Part shown: positions 35,681 through 44,442 of the stretch, piece by piece | Layout: each line of letters begins with the position of its first letter | Position numbering within the stretch: position 1 is the first letter of the stretch | Assembly (NCBI RefSeq): GCF_009939295.1 | Contig: NZ_WVIC01000031.1 | Coordinates: 1-53,233 of the forward strand | Length of the DNA: 53,233 nt | Origin: Petrachloros mirabilis ULC683 | GTDB lineage: Bacteria > Cyanobacteriota > Cyanobacteriia > Thermosynechococcales > Thermosynechococcaceae | Reading direction: 5' to 3' | Notes under the pieces: model-generated | Database searches by the model: none | The model's input: the letters and a program-made list of their open reading frames with translations, nothing else | Told to the model about the DNA's origin: nothing | Translations under genes and position numbers: made by a program

Positions 35681-36070
35681 ATGGCTAAGGATCAATTCTT
35701 TTGTGCTGAAGCATCTCGTCAGTCTGGTGTAGACATTATTGGTACGGCGTCAACCCACAGGATTTATATCGCGATTGAACATGCCCCACCCTGGGAGTCC
35801 TATGATCTTGAGTCTAAGGGGATTCCAGAAAATTTATGCGAGTTAGATGAAGAACTTGATGAGGCATACGATCGCTATCAGACTCGCTTTTTGCTGGTTT
35901 ATAATGAGCGTCTGAAACTGGAAAAGGGAGTTCGAGTTCTCTGTTTTCGTAAACCACCTGGACTGGCCAACGCTTACGATAAGCAAGAATTTCACCTGAG
36001 TGACATTCAAGCGGTGGCTCCCTTGGTAAAAGAGTATGTGGTGGAGGGCTCAGTCAGTGTTAGGTTGTGA
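35681..36070 (+). pseudogene. Sucrase/ferredoxin-like protein, C-terminally truncated
   Basis: The 129 residues (FFCAEASRQSGVDIIGTAST, HRIYIAIEHAPPWESYD, then IPENLCELDEEL and RFLLVYNE) match the N-terminal part of Suc_Fer-like proteins, which in cyanobacteria often follow siderophore-uptake genes. The family is usually about 300 residues, with a thioredoxin-like cysteine region in the missing second half. Here the frame ends at 36070, 21 nt inside the convergent Anbu gene. It is probably a 3' deletion joined to unrelated DNA. It may be a non-functional remnant, or less likely a short functional domain. Confidence 0.65.
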
Positions 36071-36820
36071 GTCTTCAGTGGCTTTCAATGAATAACGCCA
36101 CGGAATGTCAGGCATCTGTTCTGATGCCTCTTTTAAGGCATTCTGCCAGCGTGAACTCAGGTCAATCAGATAGGGATCTTCCCCGCTTAATTTCAGATGA
36201 TATTTGATTTCAAAACTATCTGTCTCATACATGACCAATAGAATGGGGGGGCCAACCGACAGGTTTGACTTGATTGTGGCATCAATAGATAGCAAGGCAC
36301 ACTTGGCCGCTGTTTCTAAGGGTGTTTGATATTGCACCGTACGATCTAAGATTGGTTTGCCATACTTGGTTTCACCAATCTGGAAGTAAGGGGTTTCTTG
36401 AGTGGCGTGAATAAAGTTTCCTTCGTTATAGATTAGATAGAGCTCTGGTTCCTCTCCCAAAATTTGACCCCCCACAATAAATCGGCAGCTAAAGGCAACA
36501 CCATCTTTCTTCAACCACTGACCTTCCTGCTGATGCATTTTACGAATGAGGCTACCCATATAGGAGGCGACATGGTAAAGCGTTGGGCAAGAATACAGGT
36601 TTGTCTCTACCTGTTGTTTGATGTCTCTGCGGATCAGGGTTAAGACGCCCTGACTTAAAGAGAGACTCCCTGAGGTACACAGAACAATGGCTCGCTCTCC
36701 AGGAACAGAAAAATCAAATAGTTTTTGAAAAGTCGAAACTTTGTCAACACCGGCATTGGTTCGAGAATCTGCGGCCATAATCAGGCCAGAACTCGTCGTA
36801 ATACCAAGGCAATAGGTCAT
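36050..36820 (-). CDS. Anbu-type (ancestral beta subunit) proteasome homologue
   Basis: Anbu proteins are proteasome-fold Ntn hydrolases that assemble into open rings. From ATG 36820 (256 residues) the sequence is MTYCLGITTSSGLIMAADSR, then TNAGVDKVSTFQKLF: after removal of Met the N-terminal Thr1 is the predicted nucleophile, with Asp17 and Lys32 as expected catalytic residues. The frame is open to 36859 but adding residues would bury Thr1, so 36820 is preferred. Anbu genes often sit with transglutaminase, alpha-E and ATP-grasp genes; none is present here. The 3' end overlaps the truncated Suc_Fer gene. Confidence 0.88.
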   Translation of the reverse strand: MTYCLGITTSSGLIMAADSRTNAGVDKVSTFQKLFDFSVPGERAIVLCTSGSLSLSQGVLTLIRRDIKQQVETNLYSCPTLYHVASYMGSLIRKMHQQEGQWLKKDGVAFSCRFIVGGQILGEEPELYLIYNEGNFIHATQETPYFQIGETKYGKPILDRTVQYQTPLETAAKCALLSIDATIKSNLSVGPPILLVMYETDSFEIKYHLKLSGEDPYLIDLSSRWQNALKEASEQMPDIPWRYSLKATEDSQPNTD

Positions 36821-36872
36821 AAGCTCAAAATTAAGATGTCCTGGACATGGGGTTGGCAAAAGATCCTAGCTG

Positions 36873-38345
36873 TTATGGTAGCCAAACTGGGTTCAGTCCT
36901 GCTGCTAAACGTTGAGGCTGTGCTGCGGTGAGCCCAGATTCATCCAGGGGCAACCACCAAAGTTGACTCGATGCGATCGCACTTCCCCGTTCAGTGGTCA
37001 AAGTTTCAGGAGCTTGTTGCTGCCCCGCCAAGGGAATAGCCAGATCAAAGAGCAAGGCAGTGCCATCAGCAGCCAGACTAAAGGTGAGATCCGGTTGTCC
37101 AGGCAGATCCAGCAAAGCGTGTAGGGTTTGAGTCTCTAAATCTACCGCTCCCAGGTAAGGCTGCTCTCGGTATTCCTCACCAGGCAGCAAGCGTGTAAAA
37201 ACCCCATACAGAATTTTGCCTTGAGAGCCAAAAGCAGCCTGCAAAATTGAACCCTCCGTGCGCAGTAACTCGGTTTGAGTGCCTTGGGTCGTCACCAAAA
37301 ACAGCGACCGCGTAAAGTCAGGATTGAATTTGACCATCGCTGCGGCAGCACCATCCGCCCGGAAACTCAACACCGTGCCAAACTGCGGCAGAAAATCTAG
37401 GGGCTGAGCATCTGTTTCTGCCGCCAAGGGGATAATAGCCAGCCCCTGGCCTTGAGCCATCACTAGGGTCTGGCTATCGGGGGCAATCAGAAAATCGCCA
37501 CCGCTTTCGGTTTCAATGGGTCGTGGACGCCCTTCCCGTACCAGTTGCCATAGAGACGACTGTCCCTGAAGCTGTCGATCGGCGCGCTGAATCACAATTC
37601 GCTCACCATCGGCTGACAAATCAAACTTCAAAAGCTGATAGTCTCGGTTGTCCAACACCTGGGTGATGCGTCCAAGGGACTCATTCTCAGAATCAGCCTC
37701 TAGATTTGCCCCCGTGGTTACGATATAAAGCCGTGGATCTACTCCGTCCACCCCATTGCGATCAGTCGCTGAAAATAAAATCCGGTTGCCCTGAGGATAG
37801 GGCTGAAAATGTAACACGGATAAATTCTCAGGGGTGAGAATCACCTTCGTGTCCTGGGTGAGATTATTCAGCACCAAACGTCCCGCCTCTGCGCCACTGA
37901 CCCCCACATAGGCAAAGGCGCGATCGCGACTCCGAAACGTGCCTTCAAAGGGCTGCACAGTCTTCGGGTCAACCGTCGTGCCAAACACCCGCTCTTGGGC
38001 ATTAGAAAGGCGCACCCGAAATAATTCACCGTAGGGAATCGGTTCCGTCAACGTATAAGCCAGTCGCCGCCCTGACCAACTCACCTTCCCCGGCAAAAGC
38101 GGATCAATGCTCAAGTTCTCCGCCACACTGTCCCAATCCATAGGACGATTAAAGGTCAGTGTAAAGGCGATGTCCGCTTGCCCGATCTGCTGATCTTGCC
38201 AACTAAACTCGCGCACCTTTGGGACGGTGTGATCACCGCCCCACAAGAGCAAGCCAATCAACACCGCCAACACCGTCATCAGAGTCAGGGCAGTGCGATC
38301 TAAGGGTTGTTTAGCCCATTGACGCAGGATCGGCAACCGTAGCAT
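36873..38345 (-). CDS. Membrane-anchored Ig-like plus propeller-like protein
   Basis: The 490-residue protein has one N-terminal membrane helix (about 20-36, TLMTVLAVLIGLLLWGG), then an Ig-like Big_5/SbsA type domain (FTLTFNRPMDWDSVAENLSI, then GRRLAYTLTEPIPYGELFRV, about 58-115), and then a TolB-like run of beta repeats to the end (NRILFSATDRNGVDGVDPRL, LKFDLSADGERIVIQRAD). It probably faces the periplasm. Its ATG overlaps the fabI stop by 1 nt (TAATG), so translation is coupled, although a functional link with fatty acid synthesis is not obvious. No specific family name is warranted. Confidence 0.75.
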   Translation of the reverse strand: MLRLPILRQWAKQPLDRTALTLMTVLAVLIGLLLWGGDHTVPKVREFSWQDQQIGQADIAFTLTFNRPMDWDSVAENLSIDPLLPGKVSWSGRRLAYTLTEPIPYGELFRVRLSNAQERVFGTTVDPKTVQPFEGTFRSRDRAFAYVGVSGAEAGRLVLNNLTQDTKVILTPENLSVLHFQPYPQGNRILFSATDRNGVDGVDPRLYIVTTGANLEADSENESLGRITQVLDNRDYQLLKFDLSADGERIVIQRADRQLQGQSSLWQLVREGRPRPIETESGGDFLIAPDSQTLVMAQGQGLAIIPLAAETDAQPLDFLPQFGTVLSFRADGAAAAMVKFNPDFTRSLFLVTTQGTQTELLRTEGSILQAAFGSQGKILYGVFTRLLPGEEYREQPYLGAVDLETQTLHALLDLPGQPDLTFSLAADGTALLFDLAIPLAGQQQAPETLTTERGSAIASSQLWWLPLDESGLTAAQPQRLAAGLNPVWLP

Positions 38346-39121
38346 TACATCCCCATAATGGAATAGCCAGAATCCACATAAAGAATTTGCCCCGTAATCC
38401 CACTCGCCAAATCGCTACAGAGAAATGCCGCCGCATTGCCCACCTCTGTTTGGGTGACCGTGCGTTTCAACGGAGCAACAGACTCCACATGGTGAATCAT
38501 ATCTAAAATGCCTCCCACTGCTGACGAAGCCAAGGTGCGTATGGGGCCAGCCGAAATACCATTCACCCGCACTTGCTGGGAGCCCAGTTCAGCGGCCAAG
38601 TAGCGCACATTCATTTCCAGGGCAGCCTTAGCAACCCCCATGACATTATAGTTGGGCACCACCCGCACCCCCCCTAGATAGCTGAGGGTGACCACACTGC
38701 CCCCCTCAGTCATAAGCGGCTTAGCAGCCGCACATAGGCTCACCAAAGAATAGGCACTCACATCCAGAGCCAAATTGAAGTTAGCCTCGCTGACCCCACT
38801 AAAATCTCCCGACAGATCATCCCGATTGGCAAAGGCCAAACAATGGATCAGCACATCTAGACGACCCCATTGTTCCTGAATGGCGGCAAAGGTAGCCTTG
38901 ACTTGATCCGCATCTTGGACATTTAAGGGCAAAAAGAGACTGGGATTCAGCGGCTCAACCAGGCTTTCAACCTTGATTTGATTACGACCCTTTTCATCCG
39001 GCAGATAGGTCACGCCAAGATTGGCACCTGCGTGATGCAGTTGTTGGGCGATGCCCCAAGCAATAGAGCGATTGTTGGCAATTCCAGTAACCAGGGCATT
39101 TTTTCCAGTCAGATCTAGCAT
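38345..39121 (-). CDS. fabI: Enoyl-[acyl-carrier-protein] reductase (NADH)
   Basis: FabI carries out the last reduction of each fatty-acid elongation cycle. From ATG 39121 (258 residues): MLDLTGKNALVTGIANNRSI with the NADH-binding glycine region, AFANRDDLSGDFS, SYLGGVRVVPNYNVMGVAKAALE with the Tyr-x6-Lys catalytic pair, and GPIRTLASSAVGG. The frame continues upstream to 39229, but that part is encoded by the family C repeat (FWGVGGANAGMNKAFQTA) and is rejected. The next gene follows in a TAATG overlap. Full length. Confidence 0.96.
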   Translation of the reverse strand: MLDLTGKNALVTGIANNRSIAWGIAQQLHHAGANLGVTYLPDEKGRNQIKVESLVEPLNPSLFLPLNVQDADQVKATFAAIQEQWGRLDVLIHCLAFANRDDLSGDFSGVSEANFNLALDVSAYSLVSLCAAAKPLMTEGGSVVTLSYLGGVRVVPNYNVMGVAKAALEMNVRYLAAELGSQQVRVNGISAGPIRTLASSAVGGILDMIHHVESVAPLKRTVTQTEVGNAAAFLCSDLASGITGQILYVDSGYSIMGM

Positions 39122-39310
39122 AATTTCTTTCAGCAAAGGTAAAAATAGCGTTCTACAGGCCGTTTGAAAAGCCTTATTCATTCCTGCATTAGCCCCCCCG
39201 ACCCCCCAAAAGTGGGGGGAGAAAGCCAAAAACTCTGACCATTTTCCCCCAGAATTGGGGAGCTAGGGGGGCGAGTGCAAGGTCTAAGCAACTTCGCAAA
39301 CAAGCTCTAA
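39122..39310 (+). repeat. Repeat, family C, upstream of fabI
   Basis: Bases 39155-39310 match the unit at 24219-24410: CAGGCCGTTTGAAAAGCC, then CCCCCCAAAAGTGGGGGG, AGAAAGCCAAAAACTCTGAC, CCCCCAGAATTGGGG and GCAAGGTCTAAGCAACTTC. It lies directly before the fabI start and may influence its leader. Confidence 0.75.
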
Positions 39311-39419
39311 CAGCAAGATCCATCCATAAAACAAATCCCGCTATGATCAACTCAAAGGTCTTCAACCCAGCGATCAGCCGATGGAGCCTTAGGTTCAGCG
39401 TTTTCTCCAGCCGATATTT

Positions 39420-39471
39420 GTATTATTCAATACAAAAAAACCGCTGTGAGTCCGTTTTAGTGATTTACAAT
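39420..39471 (+). promoter_or_regulatory. ntcA promoter with NtcA-binding box
   Basis: GTATTATTCAATAC (39420-39433) is a perfect GTA-N8-TAC site. A perfect-consensus-like -10 hexamer, TACAAT, lies at 39466-39471. The distance (32 nt between box and -10) is larger than the usual 20-24 nt, so another -10 may be used. NtcA autoregulation is known in other cyanobacteria. Confidence 0.65.
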
Positions 39472-39517
39472 TGAGAACTTTGGATCACCTGTCCTTGTCG
39501 ATGGGCTGAGAGGGGTT

Positions 39518-39544
39518 AAATTATAGGGTTGAACCCTATAATTT
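39518..39544. repeat. Hairpin in ntcA leader, family B-like
   Basis: AAATTATAGGGTT and AACCCTATAATTT pair around a single G, preceded by GAGGGGTT. The layout resembles the family B elements but the sequence has diverged. It would lie in the 5' untranslated region of ntcA. Confidence 0.5.
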
Positions 39545-39602
39545 TACGGTCTGAGGACATTGCAAATAAATTTGTCTTGGGAGCGCAGCGTCGGGTAGCA
39601 CT

Positions 39603-40274
39603 ATGGTGGCAACGCATAACAACCCTTTAGCATCCGTATTTCGGCAGATGAGCAGTGGTTCGTTTCCCCCGGTCACTGAGTCCTATGACCGAGGTAAGAC
39701 CATCTTTTTTCCAGGCGATCCGGCAGAGCGCGTCTATTTTTTGATGAAAGGGGCGGTGAAGCTATCACGAGTCTACGAAGCAGGTGAAGAAATTACCGTT
39801 GCGCTCTTGCGGGAAAACAGCGTGTTTGGCGTTCTGTCTTTGTTGACCAAGCACCGCTCTGATCGCTTTTATCATGCTGTCGCCTTTACCCCTGTGGAGT
39901 TGCTCTCTGTGCCAATCGAGCAGGTCGAAAAAGCCATGAAGGAAGACTCTGAACTGCCCATGGTTCTGTTACGGGGATTATCATCACGGATCTTACAAAC
40001 CGAAATGATGATTGAAACCCTAGCTCATCGAGATATGGGATCACGACTGGTCAGCTTTCTGCTCATTCTCTGTCGAGATTTTGGCGCGCCCAGCGGCAAC
40101 GGCATTACTGTAGACCTAAAGCTTTCTCACCAGGCGATTGCAGAAGCCATTGGTTCAACTCGCGTGACAGTAACTCGTCTTTTAGGTGAACTGCGCGATC
40201 AGGAAATGATTTCGATTCACAAGAAAAAAATTACCGTTCACAACCCAATTTTGCTGGGGAAAAAGTTTACCTAG
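39603..40274 (+). CDS. ntcA: Global nitrogen regulator NtcA
   Basis: NtcA is the CRP-family activator that senses 2-oxoglutarate and controls nitrogen assimilation in cyanobacteria. The 223 residues have the cNMP-like effector domain ([20 protein letters not shown], then [20 protein letters not shown]), the dimerisation helix, and the C-terminal helix-turn-helix [21 protein letters not shown] followed by [20 protein letters not shown], essentially the family signature. The ATG is at 39603. A perfect NtcA box lies upstream. Length is as usual. Confidence 0.98.
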   Translation: MVATHNNPLASVFRQMSSGSFPPVTESYDRGKTIFFPGDPAERVYFLMKGAVKLSRVYEAGEEITVALLRENSVFGVLSLLTKHRSDRFYHAVAFTPVELLSVPIEQVEKAMKEDSELPMVLLRGLSSRILQTEMMIETLAHRDMGSRLVSFLLILCRDFGAPSGNGITVDLKLSHQAIAEAIGSTRVTVTRLLGELRDQEMISIHKKKITVHNPILLGKKFT

Positions 40275-40668
40275 ACAAGCGATGGGCAGCCCATGGCCGA
40301 TAATACCCAGCAGTTTCGCTGGATTGTGCTGCCAACCTCAGACACCCTGACGGTCTGAGCCCGATGGCCAGTGATTCCTCACCCCGGTCGAGCTAAAGCA
40401 ACGTGAGTTCGACGACTTATCCGCCCTCACCCCCTAAGCCCCTCTCCCAACATTGGGAGAGGGGGAACAGAGCAGAAATTCAACGTTTTAGCCCCTCTCC
40501 CAGGATTGGGAGAGGGGTTGGGGTGAGGGCAGACGAGAGCTATCGAACTCACGTTAAAGCAGCAAATGCTGTAAGCCCAACAGCGAGCCGAACAACTGGC
40601 GGCTCAACTCTAAGCCTTGGGTATGGATCCAGATACAGAGAGTCCAGAGATTTCGTGAGGTCAGCTAA
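40275..40668. other. Intergenic region hosting a MITE
   Basis: Apart from the MITE at 40401-40554 the sequence shows no gene. Removing the element and one target copy restores a continuous AGCTAAAGCAGCAAATGC. Confidence 0.5.
40394..40561. mobile_element. MITE with perfect terminal inverted repeats and target duplication
   Basis: The element (40401-40554, 154 bp) begins ACGTGAGTTCGA and ends TCGAACTCACGT, perfect 12-bp inverted repeats. The 7-bp sequence TAAAGCA lies on each side (40394-40400 and 40555-40561) as a target-site duplication. Inside are two hairpins (CCCTCTCCCAACATTGGGAGAGGG and a close relative) nested in a larger CCCTCACCCC / GGGGTGAGGG stem. It encodes no protein. Confidence 0.85.
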
Positions 40669-41097
40669 ATGGAAGAACTCGTCACACTGCGGAACTATAT
40701 TGAGGCTGAGCAGTATGATCAAGCGCTGGCACTGGTGGCTGAGTTAGAGGAGATGTCCAAGGAAGATAAGCTCAATAAAATCTATTCCTACGGCATCATC
40801 CTCCTGATTCACCTGATCAAACAACAGGCCGAGGGACGCAGCCTTCGATCCTGGGAAGTTTCGATTTATAGTGCGGCTACAGAAATTCGCCGAGTGAATC
40901 GCAGGCGGAAATCGGAGGAGCACTATGCAAACCCCGAAGAACTGGCTGAAATTTTCACCGAGGCGTTTGAGACCGCCATCCGCAAGGCGGCTCTGGAAGC
41001 CTTTGAAGGTCAGTATTCAGACCAGGCTTTGCGGGAGATGGTAGATGCCGATCAAGTGATTGCTCAAGCACTAGAGTGGGTTGCCGCCAAAGATTAG
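40669..41097 (+). CDS. DUF29-family protein
   Basis: This 142-residue, mostly helical protein begins MEELVTLRNYIEAEQYDQAL, then ALVAELEEMSKEDKLNKIYS and YGIILLIHLIKQQAEGRSLR SWEVSI in order, the pattern of cyanobacterial DUF29 proteins (unknown function; often in accessory regions and sometimes near toxin-antitoxin loci). The second half (EELAEIFTEAFETAIRKAAL) is also helical. It lies between the MITE and a family B repeat. There is no close partner gene; the RND gene is convergent. Confidence 0.75.
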   Translation: MEELVTLRNYIEAEQYDQALALVAELEEMSKEDKLNKIYSYGIILLIHLIKQQAEGRSLRSWEVSIYSAATEIRRVNRRRKSEEHYANPEELAEIFTEAFETAIRKAALEAFEGQYSDQALREMVDADQVIAQALEWVAAKD

Positions 41098-41145
41098 GGT
41101 TCGCTCAGGAAAATTTTGAGGGTTAGTGACCCCTCAAATGAAATT
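41093..41145 (+). repeat. Hairpin repeat, family B, degenerate copy 3
   Basis: TTCGCTCAGGAAAATTTTGA leads into GAGGGTTAGTGACCCCTC, so the hairpin arm is intact but the far AAATTT is displaced by four bases. It lies between two convergent genes and could serve as a terminator for both. Confidence 0.6.
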
Positions 41146-41158
41146 TGACAGGCTAGGA

Positions 41159-44100
41159 CTAGTGGACAGGGGTTTTGGGGGTTGCGCCGTGACCGTCTGT
41201 TTCGGCAATGGTGAGTTGGGTTGCCTGATGCCGCCGTCGGAACCGAGCCGCGAGTCCTTTAATCACCAGATACAGCACCGGCACAATAAACAAGCTTAAG
41301 ACCGTGGCCACGGACATGCCGCCGATAATGGCGGTTCCCAAAGACTGACGAGCGGCGGCACCTGGCCCCCTTGCCAACATGAGGGGCACGGCGCTAATGA
41401 CGGTGGAAAAGGCGGTCATTAAAATGGGGCGAAGTCGCTCTCGACTGGCGGTGACGATGGCTTTGGTGAGGGTCACGCCTTGTTCGTAGAGCTGGTTGGC
41501 AAACTCCACAATCAAAATGGCGTTTTTACTGGCCATACCGATCAGCATCACAAAGCCAATCTGGGTATAAATATCGTTGGCACCGCCCCGGATAAACACC
41601 GCAGCCAAAGCTCCCAACACCGCCAGAGGCACGGTGAGCATAATGATCAGCGGATCTACAAAGCTCTCGTACTGGGCGGCTAGGGTCAGAAACACAAACA
41701 CTAAGCCCAAGCCAAAGATCACCAGGGCACCGCCCCCGGCCTCGACTTCTTCTAGAGATAGCCCTGACCACTCGTAGCCAAAGCCTTGGGGCAAGACTTC
41801 GCTAGCTACGGCTTCCATGGCCTCTAATGCCTGTCCTGAACTGGTGCCAAAGGCGGGGGAGCCGTTAATTTCGACCGAGCGGAAGAGGTTGTAGTGGGTA
41901 ATGATCGATGGGCCAATGGTCTGGGTGATTCTGACTAAGTTACCCAGGGGAATCATGTCATCGGTGCGCGATCGCACATACAACCGATTGATGTCTTCCG
42001 GGTTTGCCCGAAACTGCTGATCCGCCTGGACATAGACACGATAGGCCCGCTCAAACTGGTTAAAGTCGTTGACATAGGACGACCCCAGCAGAATTTGAAG
42101 GGTTGAGAAAATTTCTTCCGGCGAGACCTGCAACTGATTGGCACGGGTGCGATCCACTTCAACGGTAATTTGAGGGGTATTGACGTTGAAATTAGGCCGT
42201 AACCCTGTCACCCTAGGATTTTGAGCCGATGGGTAAGCTTCCGCCCGCTCCAGGAATCGACCCAGCACCTCACCAATGCCATCAAACCCAACGCCCGTGC
42301 GATCTTGGAGGTGAAACTCAAACCCGCCAAAATTGCCCAACCCTGGAATCGCAGGCAAATTAAAGGGAATCACCACCGCATCTTGAATCGCCAGCATTTT
42401 GGGGAACAAGCCCGTGGGCTCTGGGAAAAAGCCACCAATCACGGCTGTCAGAGATTGATCAGGTCGGGTGCGCTCTGACCAGGGTTTCAGGGTGCTAAAA
42501 ATTAACCCATTGTTGGGGGTGGCACCGCTAAAGCTAAAGCCGCCCACAGCAAAAATATTGGCAATTTCCGGCTGCTCTTTGAGAATAGCTTCCGCTTGCT
42601 CCAGAACATTTTCGGTATATTCTAACGACACCCCTTCAGGAGCCTGAACAATGGTAATAAACACCCCCTGATCTTCATCGGGCAAAAAGGCACGGGGTGA
42701 AACCGTGTACACCCAATAGGTGAGCGTCAACGCCCCAATAAACAGGAGCGTAATCATGCCCTTGCGACGGATGAGCTTGCCAACGGTACGGCTGTAGCTA
42801 GCTCGGGTGCGATCAATGGTGTGATTTACCCGATCAAAAAACCAGTTGTGCGGCGTCTGCCCTTGCCGAAGCAGCAGGGCTGAGAGCATCGGCGTAAAGG
42901 TCAGGGCATTGAACGTGGAAACTGTAATCGAAAAGGCGATAGTCAGGGCAAACTGGCGGTAGAGCTGCCCTGTGGTTCCGGGGAAAAAGGCCACAGGCAC
43001 AAACACCGTGATCAATACCACGGAGGTCGCCACCACCGCTCCAAACAGTGCTTTCATAGAGGCCATTGCCGCCTGCACCGGGGGTATCCCCTCTTCCTGA
43101 ATCCGGCGGGTGATGTCTTCCACAATCACAATGGCGTCATCCACCACCAGCCCCGTTGCCAAGGTGAGGCCAAAGAGGGTGAGGGTATTGATGGAGAAGT
43201 CCAGTGCCTGCACAAAAATGAAGGTACCGATCAAGGCCACGGGGATGGCAATAGAGGCAATCAGGGCAGCTCGCCAGTTCTGCAAAAAGATAAAAATCAC
43301 GATCACCACCAGGATGATCGCCAGAATCAGGGTGATGATGACTTCCTGGGTTCCCGCGGCAATAAAGGTGGTGGTGTCAAAGGCAATTTCGTAGTGCAGT
43401 CCGGGAGGAAAATTGGCGGAGAGCCGCTGCATTTCTGCCTTGGCCTGAGCGGCCACTTGCAAGGCATTGCTGCCAAATTCCTGGTTAATCCCCAGCCCTA
43501 CCCCCCGGTGCGTCACCCGATCTTCGTCGGTAAAGCGCAGGATTGAGCTGTAGTTCTCAGCACCCAACTCAGCTCGACCCACATCTCGCAGCCGCACCAG
43601 AGTACCTTCCGGGGTGGTTTTGACCACCACCTCTTCAAATTCCGCGACCTCTTGCAGCCGCCCCTGGGCGGTCACCGCGTACTGAAATTGCTGTCCGGCC
43701 CGGGTCGGGGGCTGACCAATTTGCCCTGCCCCCACTTGCAGGTTTTGCTGCTGGAGTGCCGTAATCACGTCCTGGGGGGTGAGGTTGCGACCGGCTAGGC
43801 GCTCTGGATCCAGCCAGAGGCGCATGGCATAGGCCCGTTCCCCAAAGATTTGCACCCCACCCACGCCGTTGATGCGGTTGAGGGCATCCACAATATACAA
43901 ATCGGCGTAGTTGCTCAGATAAATGTCGTCGTAAAGCTCAGCCCCTGTTTCCGGGTCGTTATCGGCATACAGACCAATGGCCAGTAGAAAGTTGTTGTTG
44001 GCTTTAGAAACCTGTACTCCAGTTTGAGAGACGGGACCCGGCAGCCGCGACAGCACCGTAGATACCCGATTCTGGACATCCACAGCCGCAATGTCTTGAT

Positions 44101-44407
44101 CTTCACCCAGATCAAAGGTGAGGCTGATGCTGCTGGTGCCATCATTGGCGCTGGTGGAGCGGATATAGCGCACCCCTGGGATGCCGTTGAGTTCCCGTTC
44201 CAAAATATTGGTGACCGTAGACTCCACCACTTCGGCACTGGCACCAATGTAGTTGGAGGTCACACTCACCTGAGGTGGGGCAATTTCAGGATATTGCGAC
44301 ACCGGCAGGGTGGGAATTACCGTTAGCCCCATCAGCGTGATCACAATGGAGCAGACCGTGGCAAAAACAGGCCGACGAATGAAAAAGTTGGAAATGGAGA
44401 ACATCAA
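41159..44407 (-). CDS. RND-family multidrug efflux permease (HAE1/AcrB-like)
   Basis: This inner-membrane proton-driven pump has 1082 residues. It has 12 predicted membrane helices: one at the N-terminus (FFIRRPVFATVCSIVITLMG), a cluster around 350-560 containing the proton-relay acidic pair in GLVVDDAIVIVEDI, and a matching cluster around 890-1060. Large periplasmic loops lie between. It should work with the adaptor encoded 35 nt upstream on the same strand and an outer-membrane channel encoded elsewhere. The substrate range cannot be inferred. Confidence 0.95.
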   Translation of the reverse strand: MMFSISNFFIRRPVFATVCSIVITLMGLTVIPTLPVSQYPEIAPPQVSVTSNYIGASAEVVESTVTNILERELNGIPGVRYIRSTSANDGTSSISLTFDLGEDQDIAAVDVQNRVSTVLSRLPGPVSQTGVQVSKANNNFLLAIGLYADNDPETGAELYDDIYLSNYADLYIVDALNRINGVGGVQIFGERAYAMRLWLDPERLAGRNLTPQDVITALQQQNLQVGAGQIGQPPTRAGQQFQYAVTAQGRLQEVAEFEEVVVKTTPEGTLVRLRDVGRAELGAENYSSILRFTDEDRVTHRGVGLGINQEFGSNALQVAAQAKAEMQRLSANFPPGLHYEIAFDTTTFIAAGTQEVIITLILAIILVVIVIFIFLQNWRAALIASIAIPVALIGTFIFVQALDFSINTLTLFGLTLATGLVVDDAIVIVEDITRRIQEEGIPPVQAAMASMKALFGAVVATSVVLITVFVPVAFFPGTTGQLYRQFALTIAFSITVSTFNALTFTPMLSALLLRQGQTPHNWFFDRVNHTIDRTRASYSRTVGKLIRRKGMITLLFIGALTLTYWVYTVSPRAFLPDEDQGVFITIVQAPEGVSLEYTENVLEQAEAILKEQPEIANIFAVGGFSFSGATPNNGLIFSTLKPWSERTRPDQSLTAVIGGFFPEPTGLFPKMLAIQDAVVIPFNLPAIPGLGNFGGFEFHLQDRTGVGFDGIGEVLGRFLERAEAYPSAQNPRVTGLRPNFNVNTPQITVEVDRTRANQLQVSPEEIFSTLQILLGSSYVNDFNQFERAYRVYVQADQQFRANPEDINRLYVRSRTDDMIPLGNLVRITQTIGPSIITHYNLFRSVEINGSPAFGTSSGQALEAMEAVASEVLPQGFGYEWSGLSLEEVEAGGGALVIFGLGLVFVFLTLAAQYESFVDPLIIMLTVPLAVLGALAAVFIRGGANDIYTQIGFVMLIGMASKNAILIVEFANQLYEQGVTLTKAIVTASRERLRPILMTAFSTVISAVPLMLARGPGAAARQSLGTAIIGGMSVATVLSLFIVPVLYLVIKGLAARFRRRHQATQLTIAETDGHGATPKTPVH

Positions 44408-44442
44408 GTCACCCTCGTTTGGGCCGCGTCATGGGGTTGAGG

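Noticed and set aside
39122-39229. N-terminal extension of fabI (FWGVGGANAGMNKAFQTA)
   Set aside because: It is encoded by the family C repeat; the same peptide appears in an unrelated frame near 24240-24318, and FabI starts naturally at 39121.
43110-43394. 94-codon plus-strand ORF rich in Met, Thr and Ile
   Set aside because: It is antisense to the membrane helices of the RND pump and has no independent support.
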